From an uncultured Eubacteriales bacterium (GTDB lineage Bacteria; Bacillota; Clostridia; Oscillospirales; Oscillospiraceae): a DNA stretch of 60,710 bases. The notes beneath the pieces were generated by a model that was not told where the DNA came from, ran no database searches, and saw only the letters and a list, made by a program, of their open reading frames with translations. This document shows positions 50,181 to 59,237 of the stretch, piece after piece. The stretch is from positions 1 to 60,710 of the forward strand of contig CASFFN010000004.1 in assembly GCA_949293985.1 (NCBI GenBank), given 5' to 3'. The position numbers and the translations under genes were made by a program. Each line of letters begins with the position of its first letter. Position 1 is the first letter of the stretch.

Positions 50181-51242
50181 TCACCCCTTGAAAATCATAA
50201 ATACATCCTTGAAGAGAATTACCGCCATAAGGCCCAGGAGCAGCAGCATTCCCGCTCCGTGGATATAGCCCTCGTACTTGGGATTGACCTTTTTTCGGGT
50301 CACGGCCTCAATGGCGGTGGTAATGAGCAGGCCCACCACCCGGCCGCCGTCCAGGGCGGGAATGGGCAGCAGGTTCATCACCGCCAGGTTGATGGAGATG
50401 AACGCGCCAAAATACAGCATATTGAGAAGCGCCGCCACGGGGGTCGCGGAAGCCTGGGCGGTATCGGACATAATCTGTACAATGCCCACAGGCCCGGTCA
50501 TATCCTTGAGCCCTGCCTGGCCGCTTACCAGCATTTGCAGGCTCAGCCGCACCGTCCGCACAATGTTGATGCCGGTATTCCAGGAATAGGACAGGGTCTG
50601 CCCCAAAGTAGCGGGGACGGTTTCAAAGTTAATGCCGTACCGCTCCGACTGGGTACCATCCTCGTTGGTAAACAAATGGGTTTCCATCTTGAAATCCTCC
50701 AGCAGCACCTTCTGACCCTGGCGCTCCACCAGAATGTCATAGGTGTCCCCGGGGTTCAGGGCCAGGAGCATGGAAAAGTCGGAGGAGACGTAAATTTTCT
50801 CTCCGTTTACTTCCAGAATCCGGTCCCCTACGTGCAGACCTTCCTCGTAAACCACGGTGTTTCCCGGGTCTGCATGGCTGATGACCGGCACCACAAACTG
50901 TTCGTTGGGCAAGAAGATGAAAAAGAGCAGCAGCATACCGGCAATGAAATTCATGGCGGCACCGGCCACCAGGATAATCAGCCGCTTCCACCAGGCCGCC
51001 TTGCCGAAGGCCCGGCTGTCCTCCGAGTCCCCGTCCTCACCCTCCATGGCGCAGAAACCGCCGAAGGGGATGCACCGCAGGGAGTAGGTGGTCTCTCCCA
51101 CCTGTTTTTGCAGGATCGCCGGCCCCATGAAAAGAGCAAATTCGTTTACCCGGACACCGGACAGCTTCGCCGCCACAAAATGTCCCAGCTCGTGAATGAA
51201 GATTAAAAAGCTAAAGAGTAAAATGGCAAATACAATACTCAT
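50181..51242 (-). CDS. rseP: Site-2 membrane metalloprotease RseP
   Basis: A 353-residue intramembrane zinc protease. The active-site motif HELGH is at about residues 18-22 in FLIFIHELGHFVAAKLSGVRV, a PDZ domain spans about 130-215 (YEEGLHVGDRILEVNGEKI), and the second zinc-ligand motif is NLLPIPALDGGRV near 300. It cleaves regulated membrane substrates such as anti-sigma factors or signal-peptide remnants. Conserved order dxr-rseP-ispG. Confidence 0.95.
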   Translation of the reverse strand: MSIVFAILLFSFLIFIHELGHFVAAKLSGVRVNEFALFMGPAILQKQVGETTYSLRCIPFGGFCAMEGEDGDSEDSRAFGKAAWWKRLIILVAGAAMNFIAGMLLLFFIFLPNEQFVVPVISHADPGNTVVYEEGLHVGDRILEVNGEKIYVSSDFSMLLALNPGDTYDILVERQGQKVLLEDFKMETHLFTNEDGTQSERYGINFETVPATLGQTLSYSWNTGINIVRTVRLSLQMLVSGQAGLKDMTGPVGIVQIMSDTAQASATPVAALLNMLYFGAFISINLAVMNLLPIPALDGGRVVGLLITTAIEAVTRKKVNPKYEGYIHGAGMLLLLGLMAVILFKDVFMIFKG

Positions 51243-51266
51243 ACAACGCCTCGCTCATAGAAATTT

Positions 51267-52415
51267 TTATGCCTGGCTGTCCCGCACCGTCTTTCGTGCC
51301 AGGGCATCCGCCGCCAGAATCTCCTCCAGGGTGGGGTTTTCCACCAGGGGCACCGCCTCCACGGCCCGGCGAACCAGCTCATAAATATCGTAAAAGCCGA
51401 TTTTATCCTGCAAATACAGGGCAACCGCCTCTTCGTTGGCGCCGTTCATGGCGGCGCAGCTGTTGCCCCCCCGGGCAGCACATTCTCTTGCCAGGGCAAG
51501 GCAGGGGAAAGCCTCCATATCCGGAGCCTGGAAGGTAAGGCTGCCGCAGGTGAGCAGATTCAGAGGCTCCACCGGAGAAGGTTCCCGCTCCGGGTAGGTC
51601 ATAGCCAGCTGGATGGGAAGGCGCATATCCGGGCTTCCCAGCTGGGCCATCACTGCCCCGTCGGTAAACTCCACCAGGCTGTGGACGATGCTCTGGCGGT
51701 GAATCACCACATCCACCTGCTCCAAAGGCAGCCGGTAGAGCCGCATGGCCTCAATCACTTCCAGTCCCTTGTTCATAAGTGTAGCACAGTCGATGGTGAT
51801 TTTCGGCCCCATCTTCCAGTTGGGGTGCTTCAAAGCGTCCGCCTTGGTAACGGAGCGCAGCTGCTCCCGGCTCATACCGAAAAAGGGTCCGCCGGAGCAG
51901 GTGAGCAAAATCCTGCGAATCTCCTCATGGCGCCGGGAACCCATGAGGCACTGGAAAATAGCGGAGTGCTCCGAGTCCACGGGGATAATCTCACAGCCGT
52001 ATTTTTCCGCTTCCGCCATCACCAATTCCCCGGCGCACACTAAGGTTTCCTTGTTGGCAAGGCCGATGCGCTTCCCTGCCCGGATGGCAGCCAGGGTGGG
52101 CTTCAGCCCCACCATACCCACCACCGCCGTGATGACGCAGTCCGCCGACGGGATGGAGGCCGCTTCCAGCAGGCCCTCCTCACCGGACAAAACCCGGATG
52201 GGCAAGTCGGAGATTTCCCGGGCAAGGGCCTGGGCTGCTTCTTCCGTTGCCATTACCGCCAGCTGAGGCTGAAACTCCCGGCACTGGCTCGCCATCCGCT
52301 CCACCTGGGTCCCGGCGGTCAGGGCTACCACTTTCAGCCCCAGGTGCTTTACAATGTCCAGGCTCTGCCGGCCGATGGAGCCGGTGGAGCCCAGGATACT
52401 TACACATTTTACCAT
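51267..52415 (-). CDS. dxr: 1-deoxy-D-xylulose 5-phosphate reductoisomerase
   Basis: A 382-residue Dxr, second enzyme of the MEP pathway. NADPH loop SILGSTGSIGRQSLDIV, LANKETLVCAGELVM, PVDSEHSAIFQCL, LTCSGGPFFG and KMGPKITIDCATLMNKGLEVIEAM are all intact, as are the substrate-binding HRQSIVHSLVEF residues. With ispG it shows that isopentenyl diphosphate is made by the MEP route. Confidence 0.97.
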   Translation of the reverse strand: MVKCVSILGSTGSIGRQSLDIVKHLGLKVVALTAGTQVERMASQCREFQPQLAVMATEEAAQALAREISDLPIRVLSGEEGLLEAASIPSADCVITAVVGMVGLKPTLAAIRAGKRIGLANKETLVCAGELVMAEAEKYGCEIIPVDSEHSAIFQCLMGSRRHEEIRRILLTCSGGPFFGMSREQLRSVTKADALKHPNWKMGPKITIDCATLMNKGLEVIEAMRLYRLPLEQVDVVIHRQSIVHSLVEFTDGAVMAQLGSPDMRLPIQLAMTYPEREPSPVEPLNLLTCGSLTFQAPDMEAFPCLALARECAARGGNSCAAMNGANEEAVALYLQDKIGFYDIYELVRRAVEAVPLVENPTLEEILAADALARKTVRDSQA

Positions 52416-52416
52416 A

Positions 52417-53229
52417 TTATTTCACCACAGGAATCAAAAGCATCAAAACTTCCGTCAGGGGCGCGACGATACATACAGAGTCAAACCGGTCCAGCACCCC
52501 GCCATGCCCCGGCATCAGGTGGCCGTAGTCCTTAATACCTACCTGCCGCTTGACAGCGGAAAAGCACAGGTCCCCGAACACACCGGCAAAGGAGCCAACA
52601 AAGCCGTACACCGCCCCATACAGGTAGTTGACCTCCAGGTGAAACGCCTTGTCAACAATCAGGCAGTACAAAACCATCCCCACAATGGCAGCCACTACGC
52701 CGCCAACGACCCCTTCTACCGTCTTTTTGGGGCTGATTACGGGGGACAGCTTATGCTTTCCCAGAAAACGCCCCGTAAAGTATGCCCCGGTATCGGACAA
52801 AAAGGCCGTCACAAAGGGGACAATCACCAGAAAACGCCCGGTTTCATAGGACAAAAGCCGGATAAGCGCGCTGAGAAGGAAAGGGATGACCAGTCCGCCC
52901 ACATAGCACAGAGCCAGCTGCCCCACCGGCAGCCGGGCTTTGGAATGGAGCAGTTCTCCAAAAAGCAGCGCCGTAAACACCAGGCCCAGGCACAGTCCCC
53001 ACAGGTAGCCCATCCCATAGCCGCACCACACCGGCACCAGAAAGGCCGCCGCAGCGGTATAGGCCACCAACCGCTTCTCTTTCACCAGGCCGGTAGCCCA
53101 GAGAAGCTCATGGGCCGCAATGGCGCACAGCAGGCCGAACACATAGGCAGCCCCGATTTTCGGCGCCGCCAGCAGCACCACAGCCAGCACCACAACCAGT
53201 ACGGCACCGGTAATTATCCGCGTTTTCAA
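52417..53229 (-). CDS. cdsA: Phosphatidate cytidylyltransferase
   Basis: A 270-residue membrane enzyme making CDP-diacylglycerol. About eight hydrophobic segments are followed by the CDP-OH family signature KHKLSPVISPKKTVEGVVGGVVAA and KDYGHLMPGHGGVLDRFDSVCIVAP near the C-terminus. It lies one base after dxr and two before uppS. Confidence 0.95.
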   Translation of the reverse strand: MKTRIITGAVLVVVLAVVLLAAPKIGAAYVFGLLCAIAAHELLWATGLVKEKRLVAYTAAAAFLVPVWCGYGMGYLWGLCLGLVFTALLFGELLHSKARLPVGQLALCYVGGLVIPFLLSALIRLLSYETGRFLVIVPFVTAFLSDTGAYFTGRFLGKHKLSPVISPKKTVEGVVGGVVAAIVGMVLYCLIVDKAFHLEVNYLYGAVYGFVGSFAGVFGDLCFSAVKRQVGIKDYGHLMPGHGGVLDRFDSVCIVAPLTEVLMLLIPVVK

Positions 53230-53231
53230 TC

Positions 53232-53960
53232 TTACACGCCTCCAAACCGGCGGTTCCGCCGGTGATATTCCAAAATCGCTTCATCCAGATCCGTCGGGGT
53301 AAAGTCCGGCCACAGCACATTCATAAACACCAGCTCCGAATAGGCCGACTGCCACAAAAGGAAATTGCTCAGGCGCATCTCCCCGGAGGGACGGATGATC
53401 AGCTCCGGGTCCGGCACATCCTTGGAATACAGATACCGGGAGAACAATTCTTCCGTCAGCTCCTCCGGCTGGCGGACGCCGTTTGCCACATCCCGGGCAA
53501 AGTCCCGGGCGGCTTTCGCAATCTCATCCCGGCCGCCGTAGTTCAGGCAGAAGTTCACCTGCACCCCTTCATAGCCCGCGGAACGCTCCTGGGCTTCCAG
53601 GCACAGGGTTTGCAGTTTCTGAGGCAGGCGGCTCAGGTCTCCAAAAAAGCAGAAACGCACATGGTTTTTCTCCATGTCCCGCAGGCCCTCCCGGATGTAC
53701 TTCCCCAGAAGGGTCATGAGGCCGCTGATTTCCTTTTCCGGCCGCTTCCAGTTCTCCGTGGAGAAGGCGTAAACCGTCAGGAACTCCACCCCCAGGCCCC
53801 GGCAGTAGTTGGCAATCTTCCGAAAGGTCTCCCCTCCCGCCGCATGACCGGCGGTTCTGGGCAGGCCCCTGTTTTTGGCCCACCGGCCGTTTCCGTCCAT
53901 AATGATGGCAATGTGCCGGGGCACCGGCAGGGTCTTTCCCCCGATAACAGCTTCCGCCAT
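53232..53960 (-). CDS. uppS: Undecaprenyl diphosphate synthase
   Basis: A 242-residue cis-prenyltransferase making the C55 carrier for wall polymers. IIMDGNGRWAKNRGLPRTAGHAAG carries the catalytic Asp and structural P-loop, FLTVYAFSTENWKRP follows, and the C-terminal DPELIIRPSGEMRLSNFLLWQSAYSELVF is diagnostic. Confidence 0.97.
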   Translation of the reverse strand: MAEAVIGGKTLPVPRHIAIIMDGNGRWAKNRGLPRTAGHAAGGETFRKIANYCRGLGVEFLTVYAFSTENWKRPEKEISGLMTLLGKYIREGLRDMEKNHVRFCFFGDLSRLPQKLQTLCLEAQERSAGYEGVQVNFCLNYGGRDEIAKAARDFARDVANGVRQPEELTEELFSRYLYSKDVPDPELIIRPSGEMRLSNFLLWQSAYSELVFMNVLWPDFTPTDLDEAILEYHRRNRRFGGV

Positions 53961-53984
53961 GTTTTCACCTCTTTTGATAAATCA

Positions 53985-54006
53985 GTGGGGGCGCAAGCGC
54001 CCCCAC
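53985..54006. other. GC-rich hairpin between frr and uppS
   Basis: GTGGGGGCGC and GCGCCCCCAC form a 10-bp stem with a two-base loop in the 58-bp gap between frr and uppS. There is no T-run. It may attenuate read-through or mark a processing site. Confidence 0.5.
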
Positions 54007-54018
54007 AGAATACGGCAA

Positions 54019-54573
54019 TCAGATTGCCATCAGTTCCTTTTCCTTGGCGGCAAGGGCTTCATCCACCTTCTTGATGTGCTTATCCAGCATATCCTGCAAA
54101 TCCTTCTCCGCCTTTTTCTGCTCGTCTTCCGTGATTTCAGACTTCTTCTTCAGCGCCTTCACATAGTCCATGCCGTCTCTGCGGATGTTCCGCATAGCCA
54201 CCTTAGCTTCCTCGGCATACTTCTTCACCTGCTTGGTCAGTTCCTTACGCCGCTCCTCCGTCAGCTGGGGGAATGCTAATCGAATGACCCGTCCGTCATT
54301 CTGGGGGTTGATGCCCAGGTCGGAGGTGAGGATCGCCTTCTGGATGGCTTTGAGCAGGGTGCCGTCCCAGGGCTGGATCACCAGGGTGCGGGCGTCGGGA
54401 GAGGAGATGGTGGCAACGCCGGAAAGCGCGGTCTCCTGTCCATAATATTCCACGGTAATCCGGTCAAGAACCTTGGCATTGGCACGGCCGGCACGGACCG
54501 CGCCGAAGTTTTCCCCCAACACAGCCAAAGTCCTGGACATCTTTCTCTCGTATTCCTTAAAATCCACGCTCAT
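54019..54573 (-). CDS. frr: Ribosome recycling factor
   Basis: A 184-residue RRF. KMSRTLAVLGENFGAVRAGRANAKVLDRITVEYYG, TLVIQPWDGTLLKAIQKAIL, DLGINPQNDGRVIRLAFPQLTEERRKEL and the long C-terminal helix with KKKSEITEDEQKKAEKDLQDMLDKHIKKVDE are standard. It begins one base after the pyrH stop. Confidence 0.97.
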   Translation of the reverse strand: MSVDFKEYERKMSRTLAVLGENFGAVRAGRANAKVLDRITVEYYGQETALSGVATISSPDARTLVIQPWDGTLLKAIQKAILTSDLGINPQNDGRVIRLAFPQLTEERRKELTKQVKKYAEEAKVAMRNIRRDGMDYVKALKKKSEITEDEQKKAEKDLQDMLDKHIKKVDEALAAKEKELMAI

Positions 54574-55296
54574 TTAGATTTCCTCCTTCACAATGGTTCC
54601 GATTTTTTCACCGCATACCACGCGGATGATATTCTGAGGGTCCTTCAGGGCAAAGCAGGCCAGCACCATATGATTATCCATGGCCAGGGTCATGGCGGTG
54701 GTGTCGGTGGCCTTCAGATGCCGGGCCAGCACCTGGTCGTAAGTCAAAGTATCGTACTTCACCGCCGTGGGGTCCACATTGGGGTCGGCGGAATAAATGC
54801 CGTCCACATTCTTTGCCAGAAGAATGGCGTCGGCTTCAATCTCCACGCCCCGGAGCACCGCCCCGGTGTCGGTGGAAAAATAGGGGTTGCCGGTACCGGC
54901 GGCAAAGAGAACCACCTTGCCGCTGTTTAAGTACCGCTCCGCCGTATCCCGGGTAAAGTACTCCGCAAACTTGTTCATCTCCACAGCGCTGAGCACCCGG
55001 GCGTCCACCCCCTGCTTTTCCAGGGCGTCCGCCACGGCAATGGCGTTCATTACGGTAGCCAGCATTCCCATGGCGTCCCCGTGGGAGCGCTGCATTTTAT
55101 CCGCGCCGTCCTTCACGCCCCGCCAGAAATTGCCGCCGCCTACCACCAGGCCGACCTGGACTCCCATGTCCACGCACTGCCGGATGGCACGGCACACATC
55201 GTTGACAATATCAAAGTTCAGACCCCTGTGGGCTTCCCCTGCCAGGGCCTCACCGCTGATTTTCAGAAGAATCCGCCGGTATTTGATTTGAGGCAA
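54574..55296 (-). CDS. pyrH: UMP kinase
   Basis: A 240-residue bacterial UMP kinase (UMP to UDP). ILLKISGEALAGE at the N-terminus, VVGGGNFWRG, GDAMGMLATVMNAIAVADALE, AAGTGNPYFSTDTGA and NVDGIYSADP are all family motifs. The start chosen is TTG at 55296 (MPQIKYRRILL), eight bases after AAGGAG; GTG at 55305 is possible. The open frame to 55353 overlaps the promoter and is rejected. First gene of the pyrH-frr-uppS-cdsA-dxr-rseP-ispG-polC run. Confidence 0.93.
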   Translation of the reverse strand: MPQIKYRRILLKISGEALAGEAHRGLNFDIVNDVCRAIRQCVDMGVQVGLVVGGGNFWRGVKDGADKMQRSHGDAMGMLATVMNAIAVADALEKQGVDARVLSAVEMNKFAEYFTRDTAERYLNSGKVVLFAAGTGNPYFSTDTGAVLRGVEIEADAILLAKNVDGIYSADPNVDPTAVKYDTLTYDQVLARHLKATDTTAMTLAMDNHMVLACFALKDPQNIIRVVCGEKIGTIVKEEI

Positions 55297-55324
55297 AGCA
55301 CTCACTCCTTCCTTATCTTTCCCT

Positions 55325-55353
55325 ATTTTAATATAATTCCGGGAAATTGACAA
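55325..55353 (-). promoter_or_regulatory. Promoter of the pyrH operon
   Basis: Reverse strand: -35 TTGTCA, 17-bp spacer, -10 TAAAAT, about 20 bases before the predicted ribosome site. Confidence 0.75.
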
Positions 55354-55442
55354 CCATAATTTCGCAAAATTATCAATTTGTTTCTATTTTTCTCCGATTC
55401 CACCCGGTTCCGGGAAAAATCATCCCTTTTGGCGATTTTCAG

Positions 55443-55471
55443 TTGCAAAAATTTCTTCTTTGGGTTATAAT
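55443..55471 (+). promoter_or_regulatory. Promoter of glnS
   Basis: -35 TTGCAA, 17-bp spacer, -10 TATAAT, 43 bases before the glnS ATG. No T-box leader fits in the short 5' region. Confidence 0.85.
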
Positions 55472-55514
55472 ATCCATTATTTTAGAATGTTACCAAAAGA
55501 GAGGGATACCACAA

Positions 55515-57194
55515 ATGGCTGAAGTTACGGAAAGCAAAAATTTCATCCATGCCTTTATTGAAGAAGACATCGCCCCCGAGGGCCGCTTTGCGGGAAAAAC
55601 CGTCCATACCCGGTTTCCGCCAGAGCCCAACGGCTACCTGCACATCGGACACTGCAAGGCGCTGATTATCGATTTCGGCACCGCCGAGAAGTTCGGCGGT
55701 ATCTGCAACCTGCGGATGGACGACACCAACCCCACCAAAGAAGATGTGGAGTTTGTGGAGGCCATCCAGGAGGACATTCACTGGCTGGGCTTCGACTGGG
55801 GCGACCGGTTCTTCTACGGCTCCGACTACTTTGAAAAAACCTATGAGCTGGCAGAGGAGCTGATTCAGAAGGGGCTGGCTTATGTATGCGAGCTGACCCC
55901 GGAGCAGTTCAAGGAATACCGGGGCGACCTGAACACCCCCGCCGTCTCCCCCTACCGGGACCGTCCCATAGAGGAAAACCTGGATTTGTTCCGCCGGATG
56001 CGGGCAGGCGAGTTCCCGGACAACGCCATGACGCTCCGGGCCAAGATCGATTTGGCCTCCGGCAACTTCAATATGCGGGACCCGGTCATCTACCGGATTC
56101 GCCATATGCACCATCACCGCCAGGGGGACAAGTGGTGCATCTATCCCATGTACGACTTTGCCCACCCCATTCAGGACGCCCTGGAGGGAATCACCCACAG
56201 CCTGTGCTCCCTGGAATTTGAGAACCACCGGCCCCTTTACAACTGGGTGGTGGAGCATGTGAGCGTTCCCCACCATCCCCGGCAGATTGAGTTTGCAAGA
56301 CTTGGCATCGACCACACGGTGCTGTCCAAGCGGAAGCTCCGCCAGCTGGTGGAGGAAGGCCGGGTCTCCGGCTGGGATGACCCCCGGATGCCCACCCTCT
56401 GCGGTCTGCGCCGCCGGGGCTACACCCCCAAGTCCATCCGCAGCTTCTGCGACCGGGTGGGTGTGGCCAAGTCCCCCAACACCATTGAGTTTGCTTTCCT
56501 GGAGCACTGCCTCCGGGAGGATTTGAACGAAACCGCCCAGCGGGTCATGGCGGTCATCAAGCCGGTGAAGCTTACCATCACCAACTACCCGGAGGGGCAG
56601 AGTGAGACCTTCCAAGTGGAGAACAACCCGGTGGACGAAAGCGCCGGCACCCACGCCGTCACCTTCTCCCGGAATCTGTGGATTGAAGCCGACGACTTTA
56701 TGGAAGTCCCCATTCCGAAGTACAAGCGCCTGACCCCCAACGGCCCGGAATGCCGTCTGAAGGGTGCCTACCTCATCACCTGCACCGGCTGCGTCAAGGA
56801 CGAGCAGGGCAATGTGGTGGAGGTGCTGGCCACCTATGACCCCGCCTCCCAGGGGGGCAACCCGGCGGACGGCCGGAAGGTCAAGGGCGCTACCATCCAC
56901 TGGGTGGACGCCAATAACTGCTGCGAAGCTGAGGTTCGCCAGTACGATAACCTGTTTGACGATCCCGATCCCGACGCCTCCGGCAAGGACTTCCTCAGCT
57001 GCCTGAACCCCCACTCCCTGGAGGTGCTCACCGGCTGCAAGGTGGAAGCCAGCCTGAAGGACGCCAAGGCCCCCGCCTCCTACCAGTTCCTCCGTCTGGG
57101 CTACTTCTGCCCCGACAGCAAGGACTGCGCCCCGGACCACCTGGTCTTCAACCGCTCCGTGAGCCTGAAGGACAGCTACAAGCCCGGCAAGTAA
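55515..57194 (+). CDS. glnS: Glutaminyl-tRNA synthetase
   Basis: A 559-residue class Ic synthetase. The HIGH motif is [19 protein letters not shown] (about residues 33-51) and the KMSKS equivalent is VLSKRKL near 271. The all-beta anticodon-binding domain occupies the last 220 residues, with the GlnRS-type WIEADDF and the ending [15 protein letters not shown]. Many Bacillota make Gln-tRNA through GatCAB instead; GlnRS in Clostridia is often explained by old horizontal transfer. The start lies 14 bases after AGAGAGGG. Confidence 0.96.
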   Translation: MAEVTESKNFIHAFIEEDIAPEGRFAGKTVHTRFPPEPNGYLHIGHCKALIIDFGTAEKFGGICNLRMDDTNPTKEDVEFVEAIQEDIHWLGFDWGDRFFYGSDYFEKTYELAEELIQKGLAYVCELTPEQFKEYRGDLNTPAVSPYRDRPIEENLDLFRRMRAGEFPDNAMTLRAKIDLASGNFNMRDPVIYRIRHMHHHRQGDKWCIYPMYDFAHPIQDALEGITHSLCSLEFENHRPLYNWVVEHVSVPHHPRQIEFARLGIDHTVLSKRKLRQLVEEGRVSGWDDPRMPTLCGLRRRGYTPKSIRSFCDRVGVAKSPNTIEFAFLEHCLREDLNETAQRVMAVIKPVKLTITNYPEGQSETFQVENNPVDESAGTHAVTFSRNLWIEADDFMEVPIPKYKRLTPNGPECRLKGAYLITCTGCVKDEQGNVVEVLATYDPASQGGNPADGRKVKGATIHWVDANNCCEAEVRQYDNLFDDPDPDASGKDFLSCLNPHSLEVLTGCKVEASLKDAKAPASYQFLRLGYFCPDSKDCAPDHLVFNRSVSLKDSYKPGK

Positions 57195-57201
57195 AAAATC
57201 A

Positions 57202-57232
57202 CCCCCAAATGCGAGGCAGTCGCATTTGGGGG
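57202..57232. terminator. Terminator after glnS
   Basis: CCCCCAAATGCG and CGCATTTGGGGG form a 12-bp stem. The T-run is weak on the forward side (ATTGTACTT) and strong on the reverse side (GATTTTTT), so it may work in both directions. Confidence 0.75.
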
Positions 57233-57316
57233 ATTGTACTTAACGCATGACGCTACCCGCACCGGAGCCCTCGTTCCGATATGCCCTAAAAATTCCTCTC
57301 TTTGCCCCAGCGCTAA

Positions 57317-57335
57317 CTATTGACATAGAACCGTC
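57317..57335. repeat. Possible insertion-element end remnant
   Basis: The reverse strand reads GGTTCTATGTCAATAGTTAG, close to the right end of the MITE-like element at 21825-21925 (GGTTCTATGACAATCGTTGG). No matching second end was found. The flanking bases 57234-57339 hold nothing else recognisable. Confidence 0.35.
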
Positions 57336-57339
57336 AAAT

Positions 57340-57368
57340 ACTGCGCCTAAGTAAATCAGGCGCAGTAC
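57340..57368 (-). terminator. Probable terminator of the radical SAM/ABC/peptide operon
   Basis: Reverse strand: TACTGCGCC and GGCGCAGTA form a 9-bp stem around an 11-base loop, followed by TTTGACGG, a weak T-run. It is 53 bases after the peptide stop codon. Confidence 0.6.
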
Positions 57369-57420
57369 TTGAGGGTCAACTACGGGAAATTTCTGCCCAA
57401 ACTGATTGGTCTCTCGTCAC

Positions 57421-57531
57421 TTAGTTTTTAACGCCAGATCGATTAGGGCAACAGCTGTCCTTGCTCATGCGAACCGCCTGATTGAAAATACTTGCTTCAA
57501 TAGGCTTTCTACGAATTACCGTCATTTTCAT
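57421..57531 (-). CDS. 36-residue peptide, candidate RiPP precursor
   Basis: A short open frame behind a near-perfect Shine-Dalgarno (AAAGGAGGTGA, six bases before the ATG), much stronger than those of the two upstream genes. The peptide starts MKMTVIRRKPIEASIF, has a basic leader-like half, and ends in a small polar tail with adjacent Cys27-Cys28, then Pro-Asn-Arg-Ser-Gly-Val-Lys-Asn. It is the last of three co-directional genes: radical SAM/SPASM enzyme, ABC exporter, peptide. That is the layout of a radical SAM RiPP cluster; the peptide family is not one I recognise. Modification site and leader cleavage site are unknown. A Met at codon 3 is an alternative start. Confidence 0.7.
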   Translation of the reverse strand: MKMTVIRRKPIEASIFNQAVRMSKDSCCPNRSGVKN

Positions 57532-57577
57532 TGTTTTCACCTCCTTTGTTTTTTTAAGCAATCTAAACTGAAACAAA

Positions 57578-59203
57578 TTACTGCAAAATCAGCTTATGAT
57601 TGTTCAGAATGTAATGCTGCGTACAAAGCTTGTCAACCCTACGATCATGTGAAATGATAATCACCGTTTTATCTCTGAGCAATTTTTCCAAAGAATCGAT
57701 TATCATTTCCACGTATGCGTCATCTATGTAATTTAAGGGCTCATCTACAATATACAAATCACAGTTGCGGCATAGTCCCCGGAGAATCTGAATCAGCTTT
57801 GCCTCGCCGCAGGAGACATTTGTCCCGTTATCTTGCAGAAGATAGTCAAGGGTCAAGCCTTTTTGGGCGAGGATTTCGGTTGCAGAAGGGGGTATTTCCA
57901 TCTGGGTGCCCATCAGCAGGTTTTCACGAATCGTTCCGCAAAACAACTCAGGCTTTGCCGGAATCAAGCAAATATGCTGGCGGATTGCACTGGGGGCAAT
58001 CTCCCGATAATCTATCTGATTGTAGCAGATTTTCCCGGTGTATCCGGCATCAATGGCTGCTATCAGGTTTGCCAGCGTTGTTTTTCCGCTTCCGTTGCTT
58101 CCGGAAATGGAAATATGGTCACCTTCCCGCAATACAAAGGACAATGAATCAAACAGACGGACATTTTCCATTTGATAGGATACGCCCTCCAATGCAATCT
58201 CTTCCATTTTCCCGATTTCGCTGTATATGCTATCATTGGTTTTGTAGGAGAGCAGGGCATCCAACCTCTGCCTGTGGACTTTATACTTGGCAAATTGCTT
58301 GGGGTAATCCAAGTAGAACTCCAGCGGTGTCCAAAGTTTTGAGTAGTATAAGGACATGGCAATAATCATACCATAACTCACTCTGCCAAACAGCGCCAGA
58401 TACCCGCCAATGACATACACAAGAATACTGATCAGATTCAGAAGTCCGGTGATAAAAAAGTAATCGTACACCGCTTCAATTCTATTGCGATTCCGACTTT
58501 TGGTGAACAACTCTGCCAATACTTTTTCTGTGCGGCCAGCATACCACTTCTCCGCATTACTGGTGCGAATTGCGTAATTACAGGAATACACCTCTTCTAC
58601 CAGGGAATTGGCCCGTTCCTCCAAATCCTCGATTTGTGTTGTGAGCATCTTAACTTTCTTTGCCAGATAACGATACAGCAAAGCCAGGATTGGAAAACTC
58701 AGGAGCAGGACAAGGGCATATTGCACATCAATCCGCAGCATGGAAAACACAAGGCCGATGCTGTATAGGACATTCAAGAAGAAATTTACCGGTTTGTCAA
58801 TGATAAAACTGCGGCAGCCCTCTATATTACTGGTAAATCTTTGCAGAAAATACGCAGAGCCTTTCTTCTGCACCTCTTTCATGGGTAGCTGCGCCATAAC
58901 TGAGAGAAAACGATTCTTTTTGTCCACAATCCAGGCATCTTCATAGCAGACCTTGATATAGTAAGCCATTGTCAGGAACACCACATGGCACATCCCCGCC
59001 AAAATTACTTTTGACGCACAGATCAGCAAAATCTGCTGGTCATTCTGGGAAACAGAATCAATGAGCTGTTCCGTTAAATAGGGTATAAACAAGCCAAAAA
59101 AGCGGACAAGACATTGGGCGAAAATATAGCTTACATATCTTGATGACGATCGATAATGCGCTACTCCTTGGCATTTGCAATACAGTGTCTTCATTTGATC
59201 CAC
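57578..59203 (-). CDS. ABC exporter, membrane and ATPase domains fused
   Basis: A 541-residue half-transporter. Residues 1-300 contain about six membrane helices of the type I exporter fold. The ATPase has Walker A GSNGSGKTT (368-376), a degenerate signature VSCGEAKLIQ instead of LSGGQ (about 463-472), Walker B LYIVDEP (483-489) and the switch His in IIISHD. It has no N-terminal C39 peptidase domain. It is probably the exporter of the peptide encoded downstream. The start is weak: GTG at 59203 or ATG at 59194, neither with a good ribosome site. AT-rich compared with housekeeping genes. Confidence 0.85.
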   Translation of the reverse strand: MDQMKTLYCKCQGVAHYRSSSRYVSYIFAQCLVRFFGLFIPYLTEQLIDSVSQNDQQILLICASKVILAGMCHVVFLTMAYYIKVCYEDAWIVDKKNRFLSVMAQLPMKEVQKKGSAYFLQRFTSNIEGCRSFIIDKPVNFFLNVLYSIGLVFSMLRIDVQYALVLLLSFPILALLYRYLAKKVKMLTTQIEDLEERANSLVEEVYSCNYAIRTSNAEKWYAGRTEKVLAELFTKSRNRNRIEAVYDYFFITGLLNLISILVYVIGGYLALFGRVSYGMIIAMSLYYSKLWTPLEFYLDYPKQFAKYKVHRQRLDALLSYKTNDSIYSEIGKMEEIALEGVSYQMENVRLFDSLSFVLREGDHISISGSNGSGKTTLANLIAAIDAGYTGKICYNQIDYREIAPSAIRQHICLIPAKPELFCGTIRENLLMGTQMEIPPSATEILAQKGLTLDYLLQDNGTNVSCGEAKLIQILRGLCRNCDLYIVDEPLNYIDDAYVEMIIDSLEKLLRDKTVIIISHDRRVDKLCTQHYILNNHKLILQ

Positions 59204-59237
59204 ACTTTCATGATCAAGCCATTTTGCATTTTTCTAC

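Noticed and set aside
55297..55353. N-terminal extension of PyrH starting MSISRNY
   Set aside because: It overlaps the promoter (-35 at 55348-55353, -10 at 55325-55330), so it would not be transcribed in full.
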